A DNA stretch of 64,000 nt, taken from NCBI GenBank assembly GCA_964036045.1, contig OZ038379.1, positions 16,909,317 to 16,973,316 on the forward strand. Reading direction: 5' to 3'. Source of the stretch: Eutreptiella sp. 'Long Island Sound 2002' (taxonomy: Eukaryota > Euglenozoa > Euglenophyceae > Eutreptiales > Eutreptiaceae). The notes beneath the pieces were generated by a model. The model saw only the letters and a program-made list of their open reading frames with translations, was not told where the DNA came from and searched no databases. Both the position numbers and the translations under genes were made by a program. Shown piece by piece: positions 9,819 to 18,874 of this stretch. The first letter of the stretch is position 1, and each line of letters opens with the position of its first letter.

Positions 9819-10896
9819 TGTCATAAAATCACACCAGTCTGTCATTATCTGACCCTTTTTGGTGAATAATCCGAGGTTTCTGTTATCAGTCAGCTGTCAG
9901 CTGCCGCGACATCGTGCGCGACTTGAACAGTCCATGTCTTGAAGAGTTCACAGATAATTACGAGGGACAGATTGCAGAAAGACCGTTAAATATAACGCTT
10001 TGAAGAATGATTGGATCGAATAAAGAATGCCCCAGCCGATTTCATGAACTTTCAATTCGGAGCTTGGATGGACGTGCGTAATTGAACTTACGGTGCATTG
10101 AATGTATGTTGTCGACTCCATGAGAGGTTTTAACTCCAAGGTTGATGTGGTTGATGGACGAATTTAAATAGTATTTCTTGATGGTCATGATGGTTATTTT
10201 TGAGGAGTAGACAAGGTGGTTATGTATAATTACGAGGGCAATTCGAATCGCTTGTGTGTCTCATGATGTGCATAATTATCAACGAACCCGTACATGCATG
10301 AAGAGTAGTAGACACATGAGTGTACATGGCATATATGAATAGTGTCTTCCCCATTCATGCGCTTGTCCACTTCGTGATCAATTGTGTGAGAATTTCATGT
10401 TAATTGATAGGCACAATTCTTGAGAGCATTCAACCGGATTTCAACTACATGGTCGAATCCGGTTTTCATGTGTTGGGTTTTTCTTCACATGCTTTGTGTA
10501 TGTTTCACACATGTTGTACGTACAAGTTCACTATCATTTTGATATTATTTATTATTATATTTTGGGTTTGACACTTATGATTTGAGACAACTTGTGTCTA
10601 CATAAGCTTTGATTTCCATGTTCATATATTTTCATGTACTTCTCTCAGGACTTCCAATGTTATGTATTGCTTTGCAATGAAGTGGGAATTACAAGGAGTA
10701 TAAGAGCCCAAGAGACCGAACACCCATCACCAAGTACACCACAGGTTCAGCCAAACACCGACCCTTGTTGTGTTGACTTGTTGTGTGTTCTTAGGGTGTT
10801 GCGAAGGTTGTTGGGATTTTGATTGTTATTTTGGTGGTAAGAAAATCAATTAGAAATTTTGGGGAATTATCCATTTTTCACTAAAGCCCAACAACA
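9819..10896 (+). repeat. Element 1 putative 3' LTR
   Basis: The segment runs from TGTCATAAAATC, adjacent to the polypurine tract, to CCCAACAACA, giving TG..CA ends over 1078 bp. It is AT-rich and without ORFs, and carries an AATAAAG poly(A)-type signal at 10019-10025. The 5' copy is outside the window, so both ends are inferred from termini alone. Confidence 0.55.
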
Positions 10897-11832
10897 TTTA
10901 GAGTGATGGAGTCTCCAAGCACTAGTAGGAGTACTCTATTACAGCATGACACTCAGGAACTCCGGCGGCTGTTGTACCTGAAGGCCGAAGGTATTGAGCG
11001 CCAAGAGCGGCTGCAATACCTCAGACAGACCTGGAAATCCTCCATTTGGTTTGAGGAGGACGATGAGTCCTATACGCTGCCTGATCCTGAGATACCTCTA
11101 GTGTATTCTCTGCACTATGGGCAGCAATGTTCCCCTAAGTGGGACGAAGGTTCTGTGCCTGCCGAAACTGCTGATGGGCAGAAAAAGAAAGAACATGGAA
11201 AAAGCAACCTCCATGCTGAGGAGGATTTGCTTCAAAAACTCGAGAGTCTTAACCTTGACCCCCGCCTGAAGAAACTGCTGATAACCTATGAGGAGGTGTT
11301 CGGCGCCTTGCCGCCTTCCCTTTCTTGTAAAAAACTGGTCCAGATGGACCTGAAATTGAAACCAGAATTTGAAAAGACGCGAGTGAGGCGTCGTCCCTAT
11401 CCCGCTCCACGAGAACAGGTTGGAGAAATCGAGCGCCAGATCCAGGAATGCATTGATGCCGGCCTCGTTGAAGAGTATAAGCACGGGGACTATCCCCATC
11501 ACTGCAGTCCCTGTCTCCTTGTTGCCAAACCAGGGTCGACTGCCCTACGTCTGGTTGTAGACTATGGTGAGGTCAACAAGAAAACCCAGAACCACTCAAG
11601 GAGTATTCCTAACATGGAAAACATCCTGGAGCGTATTGCCAAATGCAGGTATAAGACCAAAATGGACAAACGCTCTGGTTTCTGGCAGTTGGACCTAACC
11701 GCCGCAGCTCAAGAGCTGTTGGCCTTTATAACCTCTAAGGGTCGTGTCTTCAAGTGGAAGGTTATGCCCTTCGGGGTGGCTAATGCCCCAGCGCTCTTCC
11801 AGGAGCTTATGAACAAAATTTTGTACATAGTG
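10897..11832 (+). pseudogene. Element 2 pol, 5' fragment (linker and first half of RT)
   Basis: This frame holds RT motifs 1-4 of a second chromodomain Ty3/gypsy family: LRLVVDYGEVN, KMDKRSGFWQLDL, and VMPFGVANAPALFQELMNKI. It breaks off at codons for Y-I-V exactly where the 5' LTR of Element 3 begins, and the reading resumes at 26280 with R-R-P-L-V. No LTR, gag or protease of Element 2 precedes it; the frame is open back to 10897, the end of Element 1's LTR, which fits Element 1 having landed in Element 2. About 110 residues before the RT (acidic, Lys/Glu-rich) are unrecognised. Confidence 0.85.
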
Positions 11833-12106
11833 TGTTATGGCTTCGTACAGCAGCAGCGCAACAGCGCGCAAGTCGCAAGTCGCAGTCGCCATCGCGCTGA
11901 CAGTCTGTGAATAATAAAGAAGCATCGAATGCCAACTGTGAATGAGCGCTGTAAGATACTTCGATCTTTGAACAGGGTTTATGTCTTCGAGATTGTGTTA
12001 TTATTGGTGCCCCGTCTAAAGATCTTGCGCAGAAGAGGTTTGTCGTATTTTGGGATTTTCGAGAAACAAGACGCACAGTCGAGTTCCCAAGAAACAAACC
12101 ACAACA
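11833..12106 (+). repeat. Element 3 5' LTR (274 bp)
   Basis: Begins TGTTATGGCTTCG and ends ACCACAACA. It matches 26003-26276 over its full length with about five substitutions and no length difference. AATAAA at 11913-11918 is a candidate poly(A) signal. A CAGCAGCGCAACAGCGCG stretch lies near the 5' end. Confidence 0.93.
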
Positions 12107-12108
12107 AG

Positions 12109-12126
12109 TGGTAGCCAGCTAGGTGG
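12109..12126 (+). promoter_or_regulatory. Element 3 primer-binding site
   Basis: TGGTAGCCAGCTAGGTGG starts two bases after the LTR end, the usual place of a tRNA primer site, and begins with TGG, the complement of a tRNA CCA end. I cannot assign the tRNA. Confidence 0.6.
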
Positions 12127-12199
12127 CGGGGAGGATCAATCTTCGAGATCAATCTTCGACGCCGCAACGCCGTCAACTTGATTTGGACTTCGATCTACA

Positions 12200-13681
12200 A
12201 TGGAGCATCCCTTTGACGATGCAGCTATGCTGCATTTCATCAGAGACAGTTTGTTTCGAAGTGATTCACCTTTGCATCACGAATTTTCGACTTCGTTAGA
12301 GAAGTTCATCGCAGAGCGCATCGCTAGTCGAGAAAGCGAGTGGTTTCCATGTCTCTCCTGTGATCTTCACAGCTGTTCGCAGAAGCTTGCAGATACTCAA
12401 GCCAAAGTTATCGAATTGGAACAACGCATCGATGTATTGCAGGCAACAGCAGCAAGTGCTACAGCAGCAACTGGCCAGCGCATCCATACCTTGCAGTCCT
12501 CGACGGAAAATGCAACTCAAGCTGCTGCAAATGATCTTCGACGCGTAGCACATGAATTGTCACAATGTTACGCTCTTCTCAACGAATTTATACGAACTTC
12601 GAGTCCACCACCTCCGAACAACATCCAGTTTCCACAACCACAACCACCGTCTTCTTCGAATTCGAACCAACCTCACCCTCCACAACAACCACTCCCACAG
12701 CGGCCTACCTTCGAACCACTACCCCAGTTCGTAGTTCAACGTGCTCCTTCGCAGGAGATTTTGGGACGCCGCGTCGAGCGCCTGAACAAACTGGTCAAGA
12801 GGTTCAGGGGTAAACCTGGCTGTGGAGAATTTCGAACATGGAAAGAAGATTTACTACGAGCCTTCACTTTGTCGGACATCACCTCACCCGTCGATCAGGC
12901 AGCAACGATGTCATTCCTCCTCGATGGTGATGCCGCTGAGTACTATCATAGCCTGACGAAAGTTGTACAGGATGACTGGTTCGAGCTCATGCGTGTGTTA
13001 GGCCAGCTTTTTGACTGCATATCCCATGAGCCAGTGTATTTGTCGAGAATGTTGAGCTTGAAAGAGAGCGAGTTCCCCCGACATGCAGATTACGTTCGAG
13101 AATTTCGTACATGCGTTATCAAGTCGGAGGTAAACACCAGTGAACTCCAGATGGGTTTCCTCGTCAGCTCTCGATTTATTGAAGGTTTGTCGAATGACGC
13201 TGTGCGTCGGCAGTACATCGTTGAAGTCCGTTCGAGATGGCGTTCTAATAATCCATTTGGATTCGATACCTTGGTAGAGACCATCGCGGAAGCCTACATT
13301 GCGGCTGGGTATCAACTGGAAGAGGTACAGAACGCATCGAGAACGACATCAGATCACACCCTGGGTCCTGCAGTGTCGAGGCCCCTGCCTATGATGGTCC
13401 CACCTACTTCGACTCCCACGTTTCCATCCAACCCTATGCCAAAGCCACACATCACCCCAATGCCGACCCCAGCTGCGGCGCCCACGGCTTCGACCGTGGC
13501 AGAGCCGATGAACCTGGATGCAATTGCCAAGCTCCGAGAAGAGTTACATGCCTACATTGGTGAACGGTTCGGACGTCAACATGGCGGACGCCAAGATGGT
13601 CGAGAAAGCAGACGTTGCTACAATTGTGGCGAACAAGGACACTTGGCCCGTGACTGTCCAAAAGGTCGACCGCCATCCTGA
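12200..13681 (+). CDS. gag: Element 3 Gag
   Basis: A 493-residue protein expected to assemble the particle. Residues about 60-115 form a Gln/Ala-rich likely coiled coil, followed by a Pro/Gln/Asn-rich linker. A capsid-like region of the retrotransposon Gag type spans about 190-390 (YYHSLTKVVQDDWFELMRVL and following). A Pro/Thr-rich hinge comes next, then one CCHC knuckle, CYNCGEQGHLARDC, at about 472-485. The ATG at 12200 is the first in the leader. The last 164 nt overlap pol, which lies in the +1 register, so a +1 shift is the simplest way to make Gag-Pol. No slippery site could be singled out. Confidence 0.9.
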   Translation: MEHPFDDAAMLHFIRDSLFRSDSPLHHEFSTSLEKFIAERIASRESEWFPCLSCDLHSCSQKLADTQAKVIELEQRIDVLQATAASATAATGQRIHTLQSSTENATQAAANDLRRVAHELSQCYALLNEFIRTSSPPPPNNIQFPQPQPPSSSNSNQPHPPQQPLPQRPTFEPLPQFVVQRAPSQEILGRRVERLNKLVKRFRGKPGCGEFRTWKEDLLRAFTLSDITSPVDQAATMSFLLDGDAAEYYHSLTKVVQDDWFELMRVLGQLFDCISHEPVYLSRMLSLKESEFPRHADYVREFRTCVIKSEVNTSELQMGFLVSSRFIEGLSNDAVRRQYIVEVRSRWRSNNPFGFDTLVETIAEAYIAAGYQLEEVQNASRTTSDHTLGPAVSRPLPMMVPPTSTPTFPSNPMPKPHITPMPTPAAAPTASTVAEPMNLDAIAKLREELHAYIGERFGRQHGGRQDGRESRRCYNCGEQGHLARDCPKGRPPS

Positions 13682-16600
13682 GGACGAGAACGTCGGGAAT
13701 CACGGTCGAACACACCGAAACGAGATCAAAGTCCAGACAGCAAGGGACGGTTTCGATCCCGCTCCAAGAGCAGAGAAAGGCCTACAACGGCCTAGAAAAC
13801 AATTCGGAAGACCTGGTGGCGGACGTCCTGGAGAAGAGCTGAACACCACCACCAGCACCAATCAACCCGAAAGGAATTCGACCCTTGGAGGTGTCACTGT
13901 CGAAGGAACCGAGCCTGAGCATGCGTCTCTGTTCACGGGTCGAGGGCGCATTTGCGCATGTCGTGAAGACTCCTTTGACTCCAGCGTGGAACTGTTGGTC
14001 GACTGTGGGGCGACCAGCGACTTTATGTCGATGCAAACAGCAAAGAGGGCGCGACCTCCCCTCTATAAACTGAGAAACCCTGGACATGTCTTGACAGCCG
14101 GAGGTGTCCAAGTCGAAGTACGGTACTACACGCGAGCTTATGTTCGAGTTGGAGAGCTTGTATTTCGTCATCACTTCAAGGTCTTGGAGATTTTGCCGGA
14201 TGTAGTGCTTGGACTACCATGGCTTCGAAGCTACAATCCAACTGTCAACTGGAAGGAGCGATACGCCGACATCCAACATGGTTCGATTTCGTACCGGTTG
14301 TCTTTTGGCGAATCAAGACAATCCACCCAGCTGCAGTTTCAAGCGGCTTCGAAGCTGGACCTTCTTTCGATACTTTCATCCAGTTCCTCGAAAGCGAGTC
14401 CGGTTGGGAATCCTACCCCACATGCCAACGAACACCCTGACCTACACTCGTCGACACACGTTCAGCGCGGTACTGACATGTACGATGAGTCCGAAACGGA
14501 AGATGGTATCACCGACGAGGAGTGCAGCGATATGGAGATTGAGTACATTTCGTTGCCGAAACTCAAAAGAGAGATCCGTCGATCTGATCTCACGGGAGAT
14601 CAAGTATTTCTGTGTTGCATGCCTCGACCAGCAGTGCCGGTCGATCAAATGTATAAGATGCAAGCCAGTGATGGCAATGATGACGGGCTAGACCCTGTTC
14701 GACGCAAACTACCGAATCGATTACACAAGTGGGCGGACCTCTACAACCGGGAGAAAGCGGAGTATGGAGACCTACCTCCGCATCGACCTGGAAGAGATCA
14801 TCGAATACGCCTCGATTCGGAAGACAATCCACCCGGGGTACACCGTTACAAAATGGATCCGAGCCAACTAGATGAACTTCGACGACTATTGGACAAGTTG
14901 CATCGATCTGGTCGCATCAGACCATCCTCCAGTCCATACGGAGCGGGTTGCCTACTGGTGAAGAAAGCGAATGGTAAATGGCGTATGTGCGTCGACTACC
15001 GAGCGTTGAATACACGAACTGTACGAGATCGGTATCCCTTGCCATCGATCCAATCCATCTTGAGTACACTGGGGGGTTCCAGCGTATTATCAAAGATTGA
15101 CCTTGTTAGTGGGTTCCACCAGATCCGAATTCAAGACGAAGATATCGAGAAAACCGCCTTCAACACACAATTTGGCGCCTTTGAGTGGGTTGTTATGCCC
15201 TTTGGCCTCTGTAATGCGCCATCGACGTTCCAACGCGTCGTGAACGATGTCCTTCGAGACCACTTGGCAATCTTTGTATGGGTGTACATTGACGACATCC
15301 TCGTCTTCTCGAAGGATGCGGACCAACACCAACGACACCTCGACCTGGTACAGGAACTACTCCGTAAGCACCAGCTCTTTCCCTGCCTCGATAAATCCAC
15401 ATTCTTTCAGAGTCGAGTACCCTTCTGTGGATACATCATCGACCAAGATGGAGTACACATGGACCCCGAAAAGATCAAGGTCATTCGAGGTTGGCCTCCG
15501 CCAACTACGGTTCATGAAGTTGGACAGTTCATCGGATTGTGTGGATTTTACCAGCAGTTTGTCGAAGGGTTCCAAGCTGTCGCAGCCCCTCTGACTGCAA
15601 TGTTTAAGGCAGACTTCGAGTGGGAATGGACAGCCGTCCACCAGGCTTCCTTTGACAAGCTGAAGCAGGCGATGATCAGTGCGACACATCTCAGTGCTAT
15701 CGACCCCCGACAGCCGTATCACCTGTACACAGACGCTTCGAAAGACTGCGTGGGTGCTACGCTGGCGCAACGATGTGCGCATGGGAAGTACAAGGGACAT
15801 CTTCGACCTATTGCCTTCATGTCGCGAAAAATGCAGCCTGCCGAAACTCGATACCCGATTGGAGAACAGGAGTTGTTGGCCATGGCATTAGCCTTGAAAC
15901 AATGGTTTCACCTACTTCGAGGACCGCAGCAGGTGCACGTGCACACTGACCACGAAAGTCTTCGATATCTCAAGACCTGTCCTGGACCGCTGACACCACG
16001 GCAAGCACGATGGTCCAAATTCCTCGAGGAATACAACCTGACGTTGTGGTACGTGCCGGGCCTCGAGAACCCTGCGGCAGACGCCTGCTCCCGTCTAACT
16101 TCGCGGCAGTTGATGGATATCGAAAATCCCACACGTACACGGGCTTTCCCAATTCCCCTGGTCAAAGATTGGGCTTCACCGGAAGGAGAACCTGTCGATG
16201 AGTTTCTACATGTACTCGAAGACTCATTCTCTCATGACGAGGTGTGGCCCCAGCAGTACGACCACCTGTACATTTCACTACGAAGCGGACGCTCCGTGGG
16301 GAAGGATCTTGACGCAGATGACCTTGCGGAACCAGCCGCGGAACCAGCCCCCCAATCCGACGAAACCGCTGTCGGACCGGAGGACCTGGAACCGCTACCG
16401 TCGAGCGCGACAACTGCTGAGCCGGAGGACCTGCGACTGGAACCAGCACCATCGGACGGGACCATGGCTGAGAATTCACACCAACCAGACATGCATCTTG
16501 ATGAGGCTGGCAATGAGCCAGACACGTCTACCGACACCGACGACCTCCCCAATGTAAGCATTGATCGCCCTCTTCGAGTCACCTTTGGCAATGAACTTCG

Positions 16601-17183
16601 ATACGCTCCAACCATGGCGGAACTGATTCGCTGTCGACGTCACCGCGACGGCACGTTGCAATCAGTCCCCTTGCCGAAGGTTGGGTCGAACACGCCGTAC
16701 CATTCGAGTCTTAAGGGTACACACCGCCGAGTACATCGACATTATCAGTGCAAAGACTTGACTTCGACAGCTGTGTGGGCGGCAGCCTATCGAGAGGACC
16801 CACGGACGCAGCACATCTACGAAGTCGCGATTCGAAGCCCTGCGGCACGACACCAGCTTCGAGATGCCAAGTTGTCCTTCGATGACGGCAAATTCTTCCA
16901 TTTGTCGACGATGGGCAAACGTGTGCTTGTCCCCCGAACGCTGGTTACGTCGATTGTGGCTATGTATCACGAGTCGGAGTTCTATGGCCACTCGGGAGTC
17001 CTTCGAACCATGGCCCTGATTAAGCGCGACTACGTATGTTCACACCTTCGACACTACGTCGAGCGATACATACTAAGTTGCGATGTCTGTCAAGCGGCGA
17101 AATCAAGACGATTCGACACCGCCAGAGTGCCAAGGCCATTGCCGGTGCCCGACACCAAATGGCACAGTGTGTCCATCGATTAG
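13518..17183 (+). CDS. pol: Element 3 Pol, N-terminal part: protease, RT, RNase H, start of integrase
   Basis: 1221 residues. The protease has LLVDCGATSDF near residue 160, with Asp-Cys-Gly in place of the usual Asp-Ser/Thr-Gly. RT has MCVDYRALN near 490 and YIDDILVF near 590. RNase H has LYTDASKDCVGATL near 737 and the TDHES motif. An Asp/Glu/Pro-rich insert (nt 16300-16560) separates RNase H from the integrase zinc finger (H-x3/4-H, C-D-V-C at nt 16965-17095). The frame stops at TAG 17181-17183, immediately after the first catalytic Asp of integrase (SVSID), and continues in the same frame from 17184. I read the TAG as a disabling point change, possibly from TGG. Confidence 0.92.
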   Translation: MQLPSSEKSYMPTLVNGSDVNMADAKMVEKADVATIVANKDTWPVTVQKVDRHPEDENVGNHGRTHRNEIKVQTARDGFDPAPRAEKGLQRPRKQFGRPGGGRPGEELNTTTSTNQPERNSTLGGVTVEGTEPEHASLFTGRGRICACREDSFDSSVELLVDCGATSDFMSMQTAKRARPPLYKLRNPGHVLTAGGVQVEVRYYTRAYVRVGELVFRHHFKVLEILPDVVLGLPWLRSYNPTVNWKERYADIQHGSISYRLSFGESRQSTQLQFQAASKLDLLSILSSSSSKASPVGNPTPHANEHPDLHSSTHVQRGTDMYDESETEDGITDEECSDMEIEYISLPKLKREIRRSDLTGDQVFLCCMPRPAVPVDQMYKMQASDGNDDGLDPVRRKLPNRLHKWADLYNREKAEYGDLPPHRPGRDHRIRLDSEDNPPGVHRYKMDPSQLDELRRLLDKLHRSGRIRPSSSPYGAGCLLVKKANGKWRMCVDYRALNTRTVRDRYPLPSIQSILSTLGGSSVLSKIDLVSGFHQIRIQDEDIEKTAFNTQFGAFEWVVMPFGLCNAPSTFQRVVNDVLRDHLAIFVWVYIDDILVFSKDADQHQRHLDLVQELLRKHQLFPCLDKSTFFQSRVPFCGYIIDQDGVHMDPEKIKVIRGWPPPTTVHEVGQFIGLCGFYQQFVEGFQAVAAPLTAMFKADFEWEWTAVHQASFDKLKQAMISATHLSAIDPRQPYHLYTDASKDCVGATLAQRCAHGKYKGHLRPIAFMSRKMQPAETRYPIGEQELLAMALALKQWFHLLRGPQQVHVHTDHESLRYLKTCPGPLTPRQARWSKFLEEYNLTLWYVPGLENPAADACSRLTSRQLMDIENPTRTRAFPIPLVKDWASPEGEPVDEFLHVLEDSFSHDEVWPQQYDHLYISLRSGRSVGKDLDADDLAEPAAEPAPQSDETAVGPEDLEPLPSSATTAEPEDLRLEPAPSDGTMAENSHQPDMHLDEAGNEPDTSTDTDDLPNVSIDRPLRVTFGNELRYAPTMAELIRCRRHRDGTLQSVPLPKVGSNTPYHSSLKGTHRRVHRHYQCKDLTSTAVWAAAYREDPRTQHIYEVAIRSPAARHQLRDAKLSFDDGKFFHLSTMGKRVLVPRTLVTSIVAMYHESEFYGHSGVLRTMALIKRDYVCSHLRHYVERYILSCDVCQAAKSRRFDTARVPRPLPVPDTKWHSVSID

Positions 17184-18215
17184 GTTTCGGGATTGCCGCC
17201 GACCACAAGGGGCCATGACGCCATCATGACTGTAGTCGACCGATTCTCCAAGCGCGGAATGTTCATCCCTTGTCGCAAGGATATGACAGCCGACGACCTT
17301 ATCTATGTGTTCCTACGTGAGGTGATTCGATTGAAAGGATGCCCTCGACAAATTGTTTCTGACCGAGACAAGCTGTTTGAGTCTCAGGCGTGGAAGGAGT
17401 TGGCTCAGCGCCTCAAGATTGAGATGCATCAAACAGTGGCCAACCGCCCTCGAGGCAATGGCCTGGCGGAGCGCAGCAATCAGTCCATCCTCCAGCGCCT
17501 GCGTACACACGGCATCTTCGGCAACAACGAGTGGGATGTTGACGTCCTGTTCGCCGAAATCCAGTTCAACAACCTGACATCCAATAGTCTTCGACTATCC
17601 CCGTTCGAGATAGATGAAGGACGAACACCCCATTTTCCATTGGATTTTCCCCGAATGACTTCTTATGCACATGAACCATGGACCGTGAATGATTACATGC
17701 AACGAGCGGAACGTACCTTCGATTCTGTGCGTGCAATGCTTGCCGAGGAACGTCGACGCCAGATGCATGTGGTCCTGCAAATGGACCGACACGTTCGAGT
17801 GCCTGAAGTCGGTGAACGATGGTGGGTGTTGGTGCCGGAATATCGACATAAAGGGAAACTCGATGTTGTCTGGTGCGGCCCTTACAAAATACTCGAGGTA
17901 CTGAACAAGGGCGAGAATGTCAAACTGGACATCCCTGCCCCCTTCGATGGGTTGCGAGTTTTCAATCGAGACAGCATAAAACCCTACGTCCATCGAGAGG
18001 GACAGCCGGTGTGGGAGTGTCCGATGCCCCCTGTCAAAACTGGAGAATCTCCTCGACTTGTCAAGATTGTGGCTAGACGTCGAGTGGGATCTAAAAAGCG
18101 CCGCACATTCCTGTACCGTTGTGAATTGGATGACGACACATGGTCTTGGGAGTCGAGCAAGGCTCTAGAGGGGGATCCTGTGTACCTTGAGTTCCTTCGA
18201 CTCCACCCTGAGTAA
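17184..18215 (+). pseudogene. Element 3 Pol, C-terminal part: integrase core and chromodomain-like tail
   Basis: In frame with the preceding ORF across the TAG. It holds the rest of the integrase core: VVDRFSKRGMF, the second catalytic Asp in IVSDRDKLF and the catalytic Glu in GNGLAERSNQ. A GPYKILEV / RVFNRDSIKPY region follows, and then a chromodomain-like end (FLYRCELDDDTWSWESSKAL). It ends in TAA. Without readthrough the integrase of this copy would be truncated. Confidence 0.88.
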
Positions 18216-18264
18216 CTGAGTAACACCCTTACTCTTCTCTGCAGCGTGGTTTTTCGAAAAACTC
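18212..18264 (+). promoter_or_regulatory. Candidate splice acceptor ahead of the post-pol ORFs
   Basis: Directly after the pol stop there is TAACTGAGTAAC, a pyrimidine-rich stretch and TTCTCTGCAG ending at 18244, a good branch point/tract/AG arrangement, 20 bases before the ATG of the next ORF. A subgenomic spliced message, as retroviruses use for env, would fit. No donor has been identified. Confidence 0.4.
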
Positions 18265-18855
18265 ATGCGAGGTTCCGGGTCGATCTCCGGAGCCTCCGCC
18301 TATGGTACTACATCCCGGACGCCGCGAACTTCCTCTCGACATCCGCCTTCTCGAGCATCACCGTCGAACGTCATCGATGTTGACGCGATCAATGACAACG
18401 TTGGTGCCAAACCCCCAGCGAGGACGACTTCAACTGGCCGCTGTTTGTCGGTAGCATCAGCGCCAACTCGTCCGAGTCGACCTCTCGATCCATTCGAACC
18501 GCCGAACTACAGCCAGTCGGCATATGCTGGGAGCTCGAAAGGAAAAGGAGGCCCGTTGACAGGAGGCAAGGGAGGTGTGTTCCCTCGCGGGGAATTTGCA
18601 GGAATAGCGCCGAGTGGACGGCCCGTCATATCAGGAGGCGCCACAGGCTTGGAAGTGCTCGAGATAGCCCTGGCCAACTGGCCTGTTCTGGAACCGACGA
18701 AGGGAGGGACCCCACCCGACATGCAGCCAGAACTCTGTAAGCTGTACGGGCCCCCTCCCCCGGTCGATGCAGAAAACTTTCGAGAGCGGTGCTCAAGCCC
18801 TGACTGGTTCGATTCTGATGAAGATCTTGCTTGCTACACGGGGTACGACAACTGA
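18265..18855 (+). CDS. Element 3 post-pol ORF A, Ser/Pro/Gly-rich, function unknown
   Basis: 196 residues starting at an ATG and ending TGA. It is low-complexity Ser/Thr/Pro/Arg in the first half, then Gly-rich (SSKGKGGPLTGGKGGVFP), and ends with an acidic stretch (SPDWFDSDEDLA). No enzyme motif, signal peptide or membrane segment is visible. It has the CGA/TCG-rich codon use of gag and pol, so it belongs to the element. A second acceptor-like sequence (CTGATCTTCC...TTCAG, ending 18874) follows its stop and precedes the next open stretch. It could be the N-terminal exon of that next protein, but the obvious GT near 18843 does not give a matching frame. Confidence 0.6.
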   Translation: MRGSGSISGASAYGTTSRTPRTSSRHPPSRASPSNVIDVDAINDNVGAKPPARTTSTGRCLSVASAPTRPSRPLDPFEPPNYSQSAYAGSSKGKGGPLTGGKGGVFPRGEFAGIAPSGRPVISGGATGLEVLEIALANWPVLEPTKGGTPPDMQPELCKLYGPPPPVDAENFRERCSSPDWFDSDEDLACYTGYDN

Positions 18856-18874
18856 TCTTCCTTCCTCTGTTCAG

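Larger units (their letters stand above)
1..10896 (+). mobile_element. Element 1: chromodomain Ty3/gypsy LTR retrotransposon with dUTPase, 5' end outside window
   Basis: A gag ORF is followed in the same frame by a very long pol ORF with domains in the order protease, dUTPase, linker, RT, RNase H, integrase, chromodomain. RT before integrase is the Ty3/gypsy order, and the C-terminal chromodomain marks a chromovirus-type element. A purine-rich tract at 9808-9818 precedes a TGTCAT terminus that I take as the 3' LTR. The 5' LTR is not in the window; bases 1-89 are probably leader. Both ORFs are intact apart from the UAG between them, so this is the youngest-looking coding retroelement here. It ends where the remnant of Element 2 begins and was probably inserted into it, but the left flank needed for a target-duplication test is missing. 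Confidence 0.88.

Noticed and set aside
13945-13965. GCGCATTTGCGC in Element 3 pol as a further member of the intron palindrome family
   Set aside because: Only the 12-bp centre matches; the flanking CTCA/TGAG arms are absent, so chance is likelier.
1500-17183. UAG reassigned to a sense codon in this genome
   Set aside because: Two UAGs lie in frame in retroelement genes, but ORFs of 2458 and 1221 codons, the PFR exons and several others contain no internal UAG, which a widely used sense UAG would not allow.
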